NCBI RefSeq assembly: GCF_014839805.1 | Contig: NC_051130.1 | Location: 3,596,001 to 3,660,000 of the forward strand | Direction: 5' to 3' | DNA from: Manduca sexta | Taxonomy: Eukaryota; Arthropoda; Insecta; Lepidoptera; Sphingidae | Length of the DNA stretch: 64,000 nt | Part shown: piece by piece, positions 10,149 to 25,100 of the stretch | How the letters are laid out: every line of letters begins with the position of its first letter | How positions within the stretch are numbered: the first letter of the stretch is position 1 | Position numbers and translations under genes: made by a program | Notes under the pieces: model-generated | Seen by the model: only the letters and a program-made list of their open reading frames with translations | What the model was told of the DNA's origin: nothing | The model's database searches: none

Positions 10149-13100
10149 CTGAAAACATGAATTAAAATTATTAAATCGATTTGTACATGAGGCTGAATGT
10201 TTGTACATGAGGCTGAATGTCGTAACTCCTTGGCTTACCAAATTACTGATATAAAAATATCGATTTGGCGGGAAATAGATAAGTTCATTTTTTTATATTA
10301 ATATTAATTGTTAATTGTGGTTTAGCTACTCTCAGTTTCATAGTAGAGTAGGTATTCTGGACAAGTGACAGCCTCTACACGATACCTTACTGCTAAAGGG
10401 TAGTCTTAGTTCTAGTACTTACATGGCCTGATCGCCACGTCCACCTGTTCCTATTAAAGAGTCCGTACACGATGGGGTTTGCGCATGAGTTAGTACACGA
10501 GAACAACCACATCGCTTTCTGTATCGCCGGGTCTAAATTTTTTATCGATTCCTTGTCTATCCAATACCTGAAACAATAAAATATGATGTGAAGCGTAAAC
10601 AAAAATGTATTCAATTTTGTATGCTTTTAATACCGCCATTGACTTTCGTATAGGAGTGGAAAAGATCTACCACTTAGTAAAAAGCGTATAACAGATTGCT
10701 ACGCTCTTCTTAAAGGCAAAGCTCTTAAAGTCTCTGACAATAGTAATTATATTTAGGTATATTATTTGCCGTGGAATGACTAGACATGGCACTCGCGTGA
10801 TGATAAACGATACGAACGATAAACAAAAATAGTAGCAACACCATAGAGATCTTTAAATTATAAAGTATAGCGTGGCTCTATACTGAGCTCGTCACTTTAT
10901 TATATTTTAAGTTAGTAAATATGCTTGCTACAATGTCTTTCAAACTAGAACACAACAGTGCGTCCAAACTATTGCTTGGCGTTTAAACATTGTAATTTCT
11001 CTAATAAATCTTACCACAAACAGTAGCAGTAGTACGGTGACCAACAAGTGAAGAACACTAGGACAATCGTGACTGTCATCTTCAGTGTCCGGGCTCTCGC
11101 TCTGCCCAGGATGCCTACGCCACTACGACGCATCTTGTCTGAAAAAGAGTAATAAGTAATAGTGTTATACGTTGGTAATTACCTCATTGTTTACATGCAC
11201 TTAGGCTAGGGTTTGTGACAATTTTGCTCCGTATTTTAAGAGGATAATTAAAAATTTTCAAGAAAGAAAAACGGTTTTCTAAGATTGAAATTTGACCTGT
11301 TTTGATACGCTTGCTATTATTGTATTGCGCTAGGGTTACAACCTTGGTATAATATTAATAAACTAGTTGCATTTGCATTTTGTCTCTCTTTGCAAGTAAA
11401 CCTAGATATATACAATATACATGTATGTAAATATAATAGCTATAAGGGACACATTGCAGATGCAATCTCATATTCCATCTTAGTAATCTTCTGCACAGTC
11501 ACCAATGAATGATTTTGTATTGAAGACATTGCCTAGAGCAATTAGACTATCATTTGTACTTGTTCTTTTCTAACTCATTTTTGGTTCTTAAATCATTGGT
11601 TTTTTAGTATGGAGGCGTGACAACATATTTATGTGAGTAAAGTTAATTTTACAAATCAATTTTTATCTCTCGGTAACAGTGCTTTTAGATGAAAGGTACC
11701 ATAATATGATCTTCTGTATCCCTAAGAAGTTCATGACCATCGGTAAGAGTAGCAAAGGAGTGAAGGCGTAACAAATGAACAAATTCACTTTCATAATATT
11801 AGTTAGGATACTTGGAAATGCCTCTGGATCCCTCTTCCGTGCATTGAACAGAAGGGGGGTGTAGGCATTTCTACCTTAGACAGTTGGGAGGTGTGGCAAA
11901 AATGCTTTGGGAACCTCTACTTTAAATTGTTATAAACTCAACTGTCACACACATAGTAGGTAGATACGTGTGATCCTACACGGAGATACGCACAACTTTA
12001 GCATCATCTACTATCAAGGACCTTGAGTCGAGCAATAATCAAATTATACATTACAAAACTACATCAACCCGTCGATAAACAATGAAAGTTTATATTGATC
12101 AGTAAAACCTATGTAAAATTAATTATTTACCCAAAATCGCTCGCGTTATTATGTATTACAAATTTTAGCGAAAATTATTACATATTGATTGACTCCAATA
12201 TTGGGTATGTAAAGAAAATTACGAATATCAGGAGCTTGAAGATTTACCTTTCTAAAGTAGGCAATATTAATAAATCATGTGGCATCAGCAAGACGTGATG
12301 TTTGTTCGCACAGAATTAGCGCTCTTCATATTCTATATTAAGAGATTTTGGGTTACATTTGGTATCTCCAGAACTTAATAATCGAGGGCGTATTTGTCGT
12401 CAAATTGGGAAATGTTTTGAATATTTATGAAGTGTGAATTGTTTTAGTCTTTAAAACTATATATTTTTTAATTCAGTTAATAGTATACGCGTCTAATAGA
12501 AAATACTAGCATTATAATTAATGGTCTTGCTATTTAAGGTATTTTTGATTTCAGTTATCAATACATACAAAAATACACTAAGTAAGTACCCACTCTTAAA
12601 TCTAAACTGCATTTAATTAAAATGATTTTGTAATGACTACTCTGCCTATCCCTAAAATGGGAAAAGGCGTGAATATATATAAGAATAGTCACCATTGGAA
12701 GTGTTGGCTCTCTTGATGATCTCGAGCAGGGCCGCGGAAGAGCAGTAGAGCGTGGAGACCAGCGGGATAACGTACATGAGAATCATGTTTACCAGGAAGT
12801 ATGCCAGCTCGTGATGAACAGTAGGCAGGGAGCCATATGACACGCACTGGAAGTATCTGTAAATAAAAATGATAAATTAACATATTGTATTGTGTGTAAA
12901 CATTTTTGTTTTATCCGTCAACGTATTCGTTTCGCAATGTTTCAATCAATTCTCTTATTTTGTGAGTCATGTGTCGGAAGGAATTTTATTTTATTTTAGC
13001 ATTATTTGTGCCTAATGCAAGAATGGTCTTGAAAAATGTAGACCCAAGGAGTTCTTAGATTATAACTGTGATGGCTGGTGATGGCTTTGTGTTGCGCGAA

Positions 13101-16100
13101 TTGATTGATAGGAAATTGGAATATATCTTAGTGATTGCTACCAATTCTTGTGTGCGATGTGCATTGTTTATGCCATATCATGAAAGTTATAATGTAGTTA
13201 TATTAGGCAAGATATTTATAAACATTGCGCTACGTTGAATTGATTTTCTCAAAATAAACGGATTTAGGAGCAATCGATCACAGCCCTAAAACCACAAAAC
13301 TTTGCCTATACAAAGGAGCCTTACAAATACGTTTAGTTTTGAAGTATTATCATGTTATGTTGAATTCTCTTCTTAAATAAGGCGACCAGGTTTTGGATGT
13401 TTATGGTTTTTAAATAATTAAATTTATTTGTGATAATATTACATATCCATATGGATACGTATGGATGGGTAGTGTTTATTGTGGCTTCAAGATGGGATTT
13501 GCACAGATAAATAATTGGACGTAGATGCGCAAAAAGGATCCAGCCCACAAAATGACACTTTTGATATAGTGAGGATTGAAGTTTTAATCGTATTTTTGCT
13601 CATTGATATTCTATTTTATATTTTGTTAATCAAAAGTTCAAATTAATATATCTTGACTAAGATGTTTTTACTAATAGAAAGTATAGACTAGTACTAATTT
13701 GGCATATTCGGCTCATTTTCGACCTTATTGTGAGTTGGATCCTTTTTGGGTATATACATACCTACGTCCAATTAAACTTATGTATATGTATTATTATTTG
13801 ATATAATCAATTTTTAAATCGTTTTGTCATAATAACGCGTATTTTCTCGTAACCTTAACGAGAAGCTACGTAAAAACTAGAATATTTTGTTTTCCGTTGA
13901 TTTTAGATGCATTGAAATGAATATCGTGAAACCAAGACGTGTGGTCACCATATTAAACAGATAATTTGCCAATAATAATATCGATCTCCTGATTTACGAG
14001 TGAATGATTTACATAAACAAGCTATAAACATTTATTACTAGGAATAGGAATAAGATTTATCTAGCATAGTTCCAGTAAGAATAATATTTAATCACATCTA
14101 ATTTCGATCTAGTTTTAGTTCTATAAATGTTACAATATACTTTTACGTTTCCACGGCGTAGTGTATTTGACGTAACAAACAAAATCTGTTTTTTCTTATA
14201 TTAAATTAATTTTAGGCAAAAGGTTAAGAATTTATTTAATAGTTATAGTCAACTATTGAAATCTAAATTGAAGATGTCTTAAATGGTATTAAATTTTTTT
14301 TTTAATCTTTATGTTGTGTCGTCGCTTCGGAACGTATCACTAAAGAAGAAAGGTGCGAAGAAATTCGTTTACAATCGAGAGACACTCCTATTGGTGACCA
14401 ACATTTTTATACCAAACTACATTATCATGAGAGAAGATTATAATCTGTGAATACGGGACGGGATAAAAATAGTCGTAATTTATTTTTCGTTGATTTTAGT
14501 TATTTATCCTGCCCATTTTCATAAACCTTTTTCACCAAATATAGTAATGAAGGGACGACCTTTTGATTAAGTTATGAAGAAATATATTTTCACACTCAAT
14601 AACATTTCGTTATTATATAAAGCAATGTTTTTGTAATATATTTGTGCTGCAGAGAATATTATTATGTAAACATTGTTATTAAAATTGTAACTTCATCGAT
14701 TTTGCTAGCCCTCGCATAGATAGTACATGTATACTTAAATAAGTAGATATATACTAACCCTATTCTATCAAAAGAGGTTAATTAAGAGTGCTCACTAATT
14801 GTCTATCAACCCGCACTAGGCCAGCGTGGTGGAGTAAGGCCTAATCCCTCTGAATAGTAGAGGAGGCCCGTGCCCAGCAGCGGGACAGTATATAATACAC
14901 GGCTGATATTTTTAAGAGTGCTCACGTTCTGGTAGGCAACGGCTTGGCTGTGCCTCTGGCATTGCTTTAGTCCATGATCGGCTTATACTGATTATCACCA
15001 GGCTGACCGCTTACTCGTTTGGCTACTAAGGCGTTAAAAAACCCTATGTAAGTCCGTTCTAGTTTACTATTTATACCATTTATCAGCAGGGAATATGTTT
15101 TGTTGTCAAAAGCAGACCGGACAATTAGATATTTTTACTAGATATAAAAATCACCTGAAACCTCAAACGATGGCCGAGGTTTAATATCGTTATTTGCGAG
15201 AAATGTAGAATTAATATGAAGTTTCATTGGATATCTATCGTCTGTATTTATTAGTAGCGCGGGTAGATTGTTTGTCTTTATTGATTTGCGTAATAAAAAC
15301 AGGTTTCTAATGCTCGGTGGCGTAGTGGTATTATGATACGAGTGCACTGCTAAGTTCTCGGGTTCGATATCTGATTGGGGAAAAATGATGATGGGTTTTT
15401 CTACTTAGTATCAACCCGGAAGTCTAGAATTTGGCCGGGATAAGGCAATAGACTCGTCGCCTATCATATTATGGCAAAGAATACACACGGCCGAAAAAGG
15501 GTACACCTGTTGCGCCTCTGCCCACCCCTTCGAAGATAAAGGGCGTTTGTGTGTTTGTTTTACAATCCACCAGATATTTTTATAGTAAAATTTTTATTTT
15601 TATTTTATTATGTACAACTTTAATAAAGTATAAAGTAACAACGATGTAATTAAACAGCCAATAACCAGTCTTTACTTATAGAGATATAAATATATCATAC
15701 TATTATAATACAATATATTGTTAAAAAAAAAACTAGTTAGAAGCAAAAAGCAATACTTTAACAAAACGGATTTAGTCTCGTAACTTCTTATTTATTATGT
15801 ACTATCTTGTCATCCTAGTTAAAAGCAAGCAAAGAAATAATGAGTTCATCGTCGAAGTAAAGTTTTGTTACCTACTCAATACTTTAATATAAGTTCCACA
15901 TTAATCAATGTCAGCCACTGATATAATGTCAGCCAAGTAGAGTTCTATGAATTATTGTTTATTCGTTTTGGTAACTAAACTAACTACGAATTCTGACCGA
16001 TTGTTGGTAATAACTAATCCCTCGGCATCATAGGACGGTCTAACATCTTCGTGTTCCCTTTTGTAATACATTTAAAAATTGTAAAAGATTTATTAGATTT

Positions 16101-19100
16101 ATTCTGTGGATAAAGTAATTACGTATAATTAGTCACTGACTCCAAAATTAGTAACCAGTATATAGATAATGTTAAATTATTTTTGATTTTTACTAGTTTT
16201 TGAAGTCGGTATAAGTTTTTGTTTAAAAGATTTAATTTTTGCTTTTTTGTGTTAGTAAAAATCAGTATACGTTAAGTGCAGCATAGTTGACGACATAATT
16301 TTAAGAGTTTTAAAATAGTAACACGCTTTATTAAGTACGGGTCTACAAACAGTCTAACCTTGTAAATTTTTGGCCTAAAATATATTTCAACCAAAATATA
16401 CCTTTGACGTATTTTCATCACGGTAGTTTTTTATTCGTATAATAAATACGATACGTAGTGCTCATTGAAGATTTAAAAGCATAATTGGAATTCAAAGATT
16501 TTTCAGCAGTCTCTAATTATTTCTTTTTGTTTCTCTTAGAAAACGTGCGAAATGTGGTTTACGGTATTTTCCTAAAAAGGCTGATATGATATCAGCCTTT
16601 TAAACAATTTGAGAGTAAAAAATAGAAAACATTACGAAGGAACGATCCAACCTAATTTAAACTAAATGACAATTTCAAAAACCTAACTCGAATGCTGTAA
16701 AGAATAATTCGTCGCTTAACTAATATGTTGCAGCTGATATCCGTGTCCTGGGTAAAACAAGCATCAATATAGATCAAATGTATGCATTGAACTCTCAACA
16801 CGGCAAACTCATCGGCCCGTACGATAATGCGATTGTGAGTCGTGCCAAACGCCACCCGACGAGTTGCCAGCGTGTATTGCATTTTCAGTGATATTTTTTA
16901 TAGGTGTTATTTCTTTTTTCACGCTTTGTTTTAAGTGGTTTTGTTTTGCTACTAAGTAATGTCCAATTATTGTTGGGGTTTTCAGATACTGTAGTCAGTA
17001 TAGTTACTGATCAATATAATGCGCTATGCATTCAAATAGTTTGTGAAGATATTTGTTTATATGCCCAAACACGTAAAAAGCGCTGAATAGATTTGGATGA
17101 ACTTTGTCAAACAGAGAGATCATAAATTAGATTGTTATAAAGGCTAAATTTATCCCGGGGAAATGTGCAGTGTACATTATATTCAGGAAAGTATTTTCAC
17201 GGGGCAGAGCAGCGACCAAAATGTACTAATCATATATAAAGGAAACTTGATAATATTTCCTCCGAAAAGCTGGCAACATTACCGGCTAGCTATGTTTAGC
17301 TTCCTTTGAACTTTATTAACATTGCTGATGTATTGAGCTGGCATTCAAGAGTACTTTCAGTTCGTTTCGTTGACAAATGTGTGGCTTTTATTTAATTACA
17401 TGATGTTACGAGCCATGCCAAGATATTTTCAATATTATTGTAATATAAATAAAGTGTATATCAGAAACGCAGTCTATGTGTATATTTGTTTTTCTGCTCC
17501 TTTTGTTTAATGGCAATGTCGGAAATCTAGGTTTCAGTTTACGAATGGGACAATTCATTGTTCGATCATTATTGTAATATTTGCTATTTTTAACATTTAT
17601 TTTATTCATTAAAATACTTAATATATGCGGTATTACAAATATATATTTAATATATTTCCAAACACGATCATAAAGATCATAAGTGTTTGTTTTCATGCAT
17701 ACAAAATCCCAATAAGCTCTGGGATTACGAGACCAACTCCGATTCATATTTAATTATGGCAGGTTGTTGACATTGCGACTTACTTATCACCTTAATTCGA
17801 AGTCGTTGCTCTTTTAACTGGGTAACCTTTGAACTCGAGTCGAACTTCAAATTGAGAACCGAACACTATCTGCGCTAGAGGATTTGGCACTCGTGGGTTT
17901 TATAGTATAAATAGCGCAGAATATACTATGAAAATATATTCTCTAATTGTTTTTTTATTGCTTTGAATGACGAGACGAGCTTACCGTTCGCCTGATGGTA
18001 AGCGATACGACCGCCCATAAACAGTAGAAACACCATCCAACACCTTGAATAACAAAGTTTTGTTTAATATTCCACTGCGCTCGCTATCCTAAGAAATGAG
18101 ATGTTAAGGTTTTTGTTACCACTAGTTACACTGGCTACAATGTCCTTCAAACCGGAACACAACAGTGACTACACACTGCTGCTTGGCGGCTGAAATAGAC
18201 ATTGCGTTGGTACCTACCCAGGAGGACTCTCATATATAAGAGACTTACGAGCAGTGAACCTTTACTTAAGTATTTACTTAATACTTAAGTAAAGATTCTA
18301 TCAAAATCCATTGCCGGTGGTGGGAAATATTTTATGTTCGCCCGGATATAAAACGGTGTCAAAACCCGCCATAGTGGCGGTAAGTGTGTCGCCTTCCGGG
18401 ATCAGCCTGTGTATATTCGGTTCCAAGAGGCCGGCGTAATTGTGTCGACTGACGAGAGGGAATCCATCTTTCGTCAGTCCATTGGACCCCTTCCACTTAC
18501 CATCAGATGCAGTGGGACACTTCGCCGTGCACGAGAAAGAAAGTGTAGTGTACTGGCTGGTACGTTTTTCTTGATATAATATTTTGTTTTAGAGAAATGT
18601 CAGTTTGTAAATCAATGGATTCGGAAGAACAAACTCAGAATATTATTTCCATGTTTCTTGGAATTCTACAGAAAGTTCAACCGTTTCGAAAATTAGCTTG
18701 GGGAATAGACAAAAATACATGTTTAAGTAACATACGAATAACTAAAGCTTATCAAAACGTTTTTGTCAAAATTAACCCGAAGAGGAAGTGCAGTTTTAAA
18801 CTAACAAACAAAGAAAATTGTTTGTTAGTTTTAATTGGATTTCTGTTTTGGGAAATTAGCCTATTCTGCTAAGATTACGTTTATACTTTACTATAAACCG
18901 ATATTTTCCAATACTACGCGTGTTATGTACGACATTCAACTCAATTTCAATCTACAACTCAAATGGTAGTATTTTTAAGCGAAATCACAGATACGTGTTA
19001 AAACTTTACGCATTTATAAAAAGCTATTTCATTACTATTCAGTAACTTTTTTTATATTTCAATTTGTATAGAAAAATAAGTTGGACGGTACAATGAGCCC

Positions 19101-22100
19101 CAATAATAGCTGAACAAATTCAAAACTCCAAATCGCTTTTACACGCGCAGTTTAATTAATGTTTTTTAATTCTTTGCGCGGAGTAAATTTCGAAGACTGC
19201 AACCTTCATGGTCACGGTTGGAACCTGCGGACCTTGTCTCAGCAGGCCGTTCCATTCCATTCAGTCACTTATTTATTTATGGTTGCATCGAATTTGCAGC
19301 TCAATACGCCGACCGTCAGCCACAAACTATTTCCCTAAAGGGCCCCAGTCAAATAGACATACCTATTTCAGTACCACTTGCATGATGCCCCGTTTCAGTC
19401 ACATGCAGTTGGACGTTGCGGTTTTATGTCTAGCTAACTTTTGCTTGCAATTCCGTCTTTATGTTTCATAACCCTGCATAAAATATTGTTTTGTTTTAAC
19501 CTTATCATCATAATGTCTTAATGATGGGCGATAACCTCCTCTCGTTTATCATCATTATATGAATGGCAAAAAAATACATAGTATCTACTATCTACCTGTA
19601 GATTCAATATCTATTACATAAATGCCTCAATAAACTCGAAAACTACTTCTTGTTTAATTAAAGACAATACTGTACATGAAAAATAATTTATTGCAAATTT
19701 TTTATTTACCTTTATTTCAGTACTTTTGACATGATTTTCTCAAAACAACATGGGACCATTTCAAAATATGTAGTTTATTAGAATTATTTTAATTGAGCAA
19801 TGCTTTATTTTTCCCTTTGGATACTTATCAGTTTATTTTGAGTCTATATTGTAAAGATCTATTTTACCCGAATGTAGAAACTCCTCTTACTTCATCGTAG
19901 GTAATTTTAAAATTAAACTCAAGATTATTCATAACTTTGGATGGTTGATCATCGTTAAAGTACGCCACATAATAAATAATACACAATATAAATACCCTTT
20001 AACATCTGGATGCTCCTCGAGATGGAAGATGAAGCTCTGCGGCAGGCTTGCGAGGCCCGCTCCGACCCACGACACCACCAGCGCCCGGCGCACGCGCGCC
20101 TCCCACGTCACGTTCAACGGCTTCAGGATCGCGTAATATCTGGAATTTAAATAGTAAATAGTAAATCCTTTATTTGCAAAAAAGTTGGTACGGTATAGAA
20201 TCTTAAATAGTCATTTCTGATCAATCAACTTTTGTCAAATTTATTGACATGCAAATTTTTTGATGTGTATAATAATAAAAGAAAAATAATAAATTAGGTT
20301 AGGGCAAGCATTACTTATAATACTTTTTAGATTAAGATTAGAATGCCATTATGCCATGCCATTATATGTCATTGCATTAATGCCATTATATCAGGAAAAA
20401 TTGTCAGTAATGACTGATGATTTTTATTTCATTAAAAGGAATAACTAACTAAACATACATCGATGCCTGATTAATACAAGGTTTCAAACAGAAAGCTAAA
20501 TGTTGTTTCAATTACGAGTCGTCACAGCACACACATAATACAAAATCAGTGAAAGGATAAAACAACAAGGTTAGAGGAACATTTTCGAAATCTTGCTGCA
20601 AAATGTGTTTAATCTGCATTTTGAATGCAGTTGAATGATGTGACGGACATGCATGCCACCCGAGTAATGATAAGCGATACGATCACCCATTAACAGTAGC
20701 AACACCATCGTCTTTGATCGAGATCAAGTTAAAATATTTGATTTATACAATAAAAAAATATATATATAAAATAGTAATAGTTTTAAATAAATTAGTAAAA
20801 AATAGTCATAGGGTTACGCCATAGACATTCGTAAAAATGGGAGCGTTATAACAGCAATTCAAAACTTCAAAACATAAATAATTTAAAATAAAGTTTAATT
20901 TTCTCTTACACAAATAAAATCTCAAAGGAAAGATGTTTTTCGTAAGTACAAAAGAATACAATAAGCGACATATAATCATACATTTTTGTTGCTGACTGTA
21001 CATTCTAGAAAACGTTTATTATTTCCCTTTATTGCATTGCACTTAGATAAGACCACTTAGCTCGTTGAGTCATTCAGTGGAGGACTAATTAATAGAACGC
21101 TATCTGGATGCTTTTATTTAACTGGTTCACGTTTTATAGTTTTTTTTAATTACTTCTTTATAACAACGCACATTATTAATTTATTTAAGTATTTTCACTA
21201 TACGCATGGAATACTTTTTGAGTAAATAGTTTAACAATAGACCAAGGCTTTTTCTAAAAGCAAAAAACTATTTTAGGCAGATTAAAATTATCAATAGAGC
21301 TTATAAATCTTAACGAGTTATAAATAATTTAATCCAAAGATTTATCAATATACAAAAGACGTAACTAGATAAAAATGTTTAATAGAAAAATATCAAAACT
21401 GTTTCTAAAATTTAAATAAGTCGTCAACCTGTTAGAAAATAATTCAATTATCATTGCAGATAATTGCAATTGAATCTTTCTGCAAATGTATTAGAATTCA
21501 TTGAATTTCATAAAACATTTTGAATATTCATATTTTTATTTGAAACGTTAATAATTTTATTGCGCACATTATTTTTTTATGATTAGTTTGTTTTGAAATT
21601 CTTGATTTATTTGAATACCCACAAATACTTGTAAAAAGTATTACATTCATAAAAATGAAGTACCTTATTGTTCGCATAGTGCTGAATAATGGCCGTCAGC
21701 TTACAAAGGACTATCAGTGTATAGATCGCATATAATAGTATAGAAATAATATAATTACAACAGAAACATGTATGAAATTTGGTTTAGATGAATATTTAGT
21801 TCATATATTACAGTATTCGATGCATTATAACGCAGTACGTATCTACTTATTTTCAGATCAAAAGGTAGAGGATCATGATAGTTTAAGAGTTAATTTGGGT
21901 ACAATCTGAAACTGATTCGGTCTCAGGTGTTTAACATACCTTACCAAGAAATTTAAGATAAGGTAGGTTGTGTAAAATACATTGAAATAATAATAGAGGA
22001 GGTTATATATAGGCATCTTTCACGTTTAAACTCGTTAGAGTTTTTTTTTTATCTTTTGTAACGTTGTTATGGCATTTGTTACATGTTCTAGAACGATAAT

Positions 22101-25100
22101 GGATCGTCAAATAACAAAAGTTTATCAAAATTTGCTTAGCAATTTGTTTTCTGTACTTTACTTAATTACTTAATGCATCTAATGTTAATTACTAATATCT
22201 GTCTTACTTTAACTTTCAAAAACTCAATCTAGACTGTTAGAAATAATAATAACCACAAATTCTAGAACTTCTTTAGCGATAGATTATTTATTTGAACCCT
22301 TTCAATAGCTTTCAAACTGAGCTATTTTTAAAGATTTCCTATTTATAGTATTAGGCTTCAACATAAATTTAATATAAACGTACTACGTGGGTGCAGTTTG
22401 TTTAAAAACACTCTTTAAAGTAAAGTGTAGGCTAAAACCGTATATATTGACTTGATATTTTGTAGAATTCTATTATTAGATGCATATTCGATTAATAGAA
22501 GTGCAGAGTACAATTTTTATTTTGATAAAAAAAAGTAATTCAATTGATGTTTTAAAACTTTAGACCTTCTTATTGTCTTAATACTGTTTGTTTATTCACA
22601 TTTTAGTTACTATCTCGCTTTTGTTATTATTATTTATTTATTTTTACGTACCTCTATGCGTTCTTAATATTAATCTTAGCTTTAAACTTTGTTTTTCGAA
22701 GCGAAGTCGCAAGCAAAAGCTATGTAAAACGAGAAAGAAATCATACAGCAAGAAACTATAATCGAATAACAAAGGTAGTTCGCAGAAACTAACAAATTCC
22801 AACGAGACAATTGAATTTAAAAAGATGTTTGGAAATCTGACGGCCCTTGGAGTAAACAGAGTAGATATTTAAAACGTTGCTAGATGGAGCAATGACCTGT
22901 AAACACTGGATTACACAGCTCGACAGTTGAGTTTAAATAGTACAAAAAGGTGAAGACGTCCTAAATTATATTTTTCTTATGGTTTATCCTTGGCAGTGGC
23001 GAGAGGTGAAATTTTCTCGACACCCTCGACACAACAAATAGGTACTAATATGCATAAAATTCAGACTGCAAGTCGTTCTAATGATAATTAAATTCTACAT
23101 AAAATCGAAATAAAGAATAGCCAGAAGGAATCGGGTTATATAGACTCTTCGCCATAATGCTTGGAGAATAGGGTACCGGACTCATTTTTGTTCTTAACAA
23201 TTATCAAATATTTACATAATATAAATTATAAAACCAAAGAAATTATTAAAATCCAGTGAAAAATCAACAAGTTATAAGCATTTGAATTTCGGTGGGAGGG
23301 GTAATTAACAAGAAACAGAAAAGAGACAAAATATCCACATGTGACGTCATCGGGAATTACGACGCGTGCGAAAGAAAGAGATGAAGCGATATCCCCACAT
23401 CGCGCCCACTTCTGCACATTACAATATTTTAAATATGAATTACTCGCTCATTTTTTAACCAATTTTTATGCAGTTTTCGCAGAAGTGCTTCTTTTTCGTA
23501 TATAAAGCCATTACACATAGAATAATGTACAAAATCAAGCATAGGCCGGTCCCCTATTGCTTTTATCCGATATGAAAACCAATACTTTGGTGTATTCTAG
23601 ACACTGCCGAGTTTCATGTGACTTTATATTGACCTTGTTTATGCCCGTGTCTCCACTGCGTTAAATAATTTTTGCCTATAGCACTCGAGGATAATTTAGT
23701 TTTCTATTAGTGAAAGAAATTTCGAAATCATTTGAGTAGTTCCAGGGATTAGCCCATAAAAACCTACACAAACTTTTCGTCTTTATAATAGGCGTTTTAG
23801 TTCCCGATACCTAAATATATAGTATATAATAAATATCAAGTAATAATTGTTTGACAAATAGATTTTTCAATACCAAAAATAAATATTAATTTTTACATGA
23901 TCCTACTACAACTTTTATAAAACAAGTTATCCATAAGTGAATGATGAATGATTATAACATAATATGCGCTCAATATCAAAATCATCGATGATGCAAAGTC
24001 AGAAACATGACGCTGATAAATGAATCATGACATTAATTTATGTATTTCAGTGGCACGGATGGGCGTACTTAGTGTGGTATTGATTGGTTACTGTTTTTGG
24101 TGAACACAATATACAAATTGATGTACCCAATAACTTTTGAATATATGATTTCACCTTAATGCAGAACGTATAGCTAAATTGGTGAAGTAACTTCAAATGA
24201 TTACTATATTTTAGAAAAAGATTTTTTGTTCAATTAAGTGTACTTGTATATTGGTAATTTGAAATTTTGAGTTAGTTTGGCTATTTTTATAGGCATAAAG
24301 TACCCAATTAATAATTAAGGTTACGGAGAGGACTGAGGTGTAAGTTGTCCGAAAAATCAACCTAATAATATTTACCCACAGTTATACAATATAAAAATGC
24401 TGGTAACGATCCGATCTACGCAAAAACAGCTCACAGTGTCTTGAAGTCTTGCAACCGACATTCGCGTAAACATAAGAAATCATTATGAAAATTATTCTTT
24501 TTTTATTCAAAACTTGTTCCGTATTTACTTACAAACAATCATAATAACACTTCAGCCTTCAATTATACTTCAAGATATTTATATTCAAATAAGTGCGTTC
24601 CGTCTGTTTGTTGGGGTAGGCACAATGACGTCAGAGTTACGCACACTACGTCACTTACTAGCCCATGAATTATGCATGAAGATCAGAATTCGTTTAATTT
24701 TAAAATCTAATTCTGTAGATCTAAAAAAAGTACTCGAATTATAAGTTGAACTTTCTACAAACGATTTCGAACTATATTCGTATTTGCTTTGAGATTCTAA
24801 TACTACCGGAGAACTGGTTGTGGGAAAGTTTCCCAATCTTTGCAACTCGGTCTTTGATGTTCGAAGTCTGTCTGTGCATTATCAAATACTGCCACTTTAC
24901 TGAGTGAGGTTCGTTTAATATATAATAAAGTTTCTTTTAGAACTTGGTAAGATTCAGATTGCATGGAACAGTTACTTAAGAGACCATTATTTGTTAGAAT
25001 TTTGTTAAGTCTAGAACCTGACATATTTTGTTTGTCTCTAAAGAAAACTTGTTTATATTGCTGTTGTTTTTATTTAACACGGTATGATTGAAAAATGTAT

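Larger units (their letters stand above)
12857..19995 (-). other. AKHR: AKHR intron 3
   Basis: A 7.1-kb intron. It contains partial SINEs at 14811 and 15314, palindromes at 16575 and 18260, and a repeat E copy at 17960. Short ORFs (for example 17406-17747 and 18597-18872) show no recognisable domain, and I do not call them genes. Confidence 0.8.

Noticed and set aside
18597..18872. 91-codon ORF inside AKHR intron 3
   Set aside because: Lysine/asparagine-rich composition typical of AT-rich non-coding DNA; no recognisable motif.
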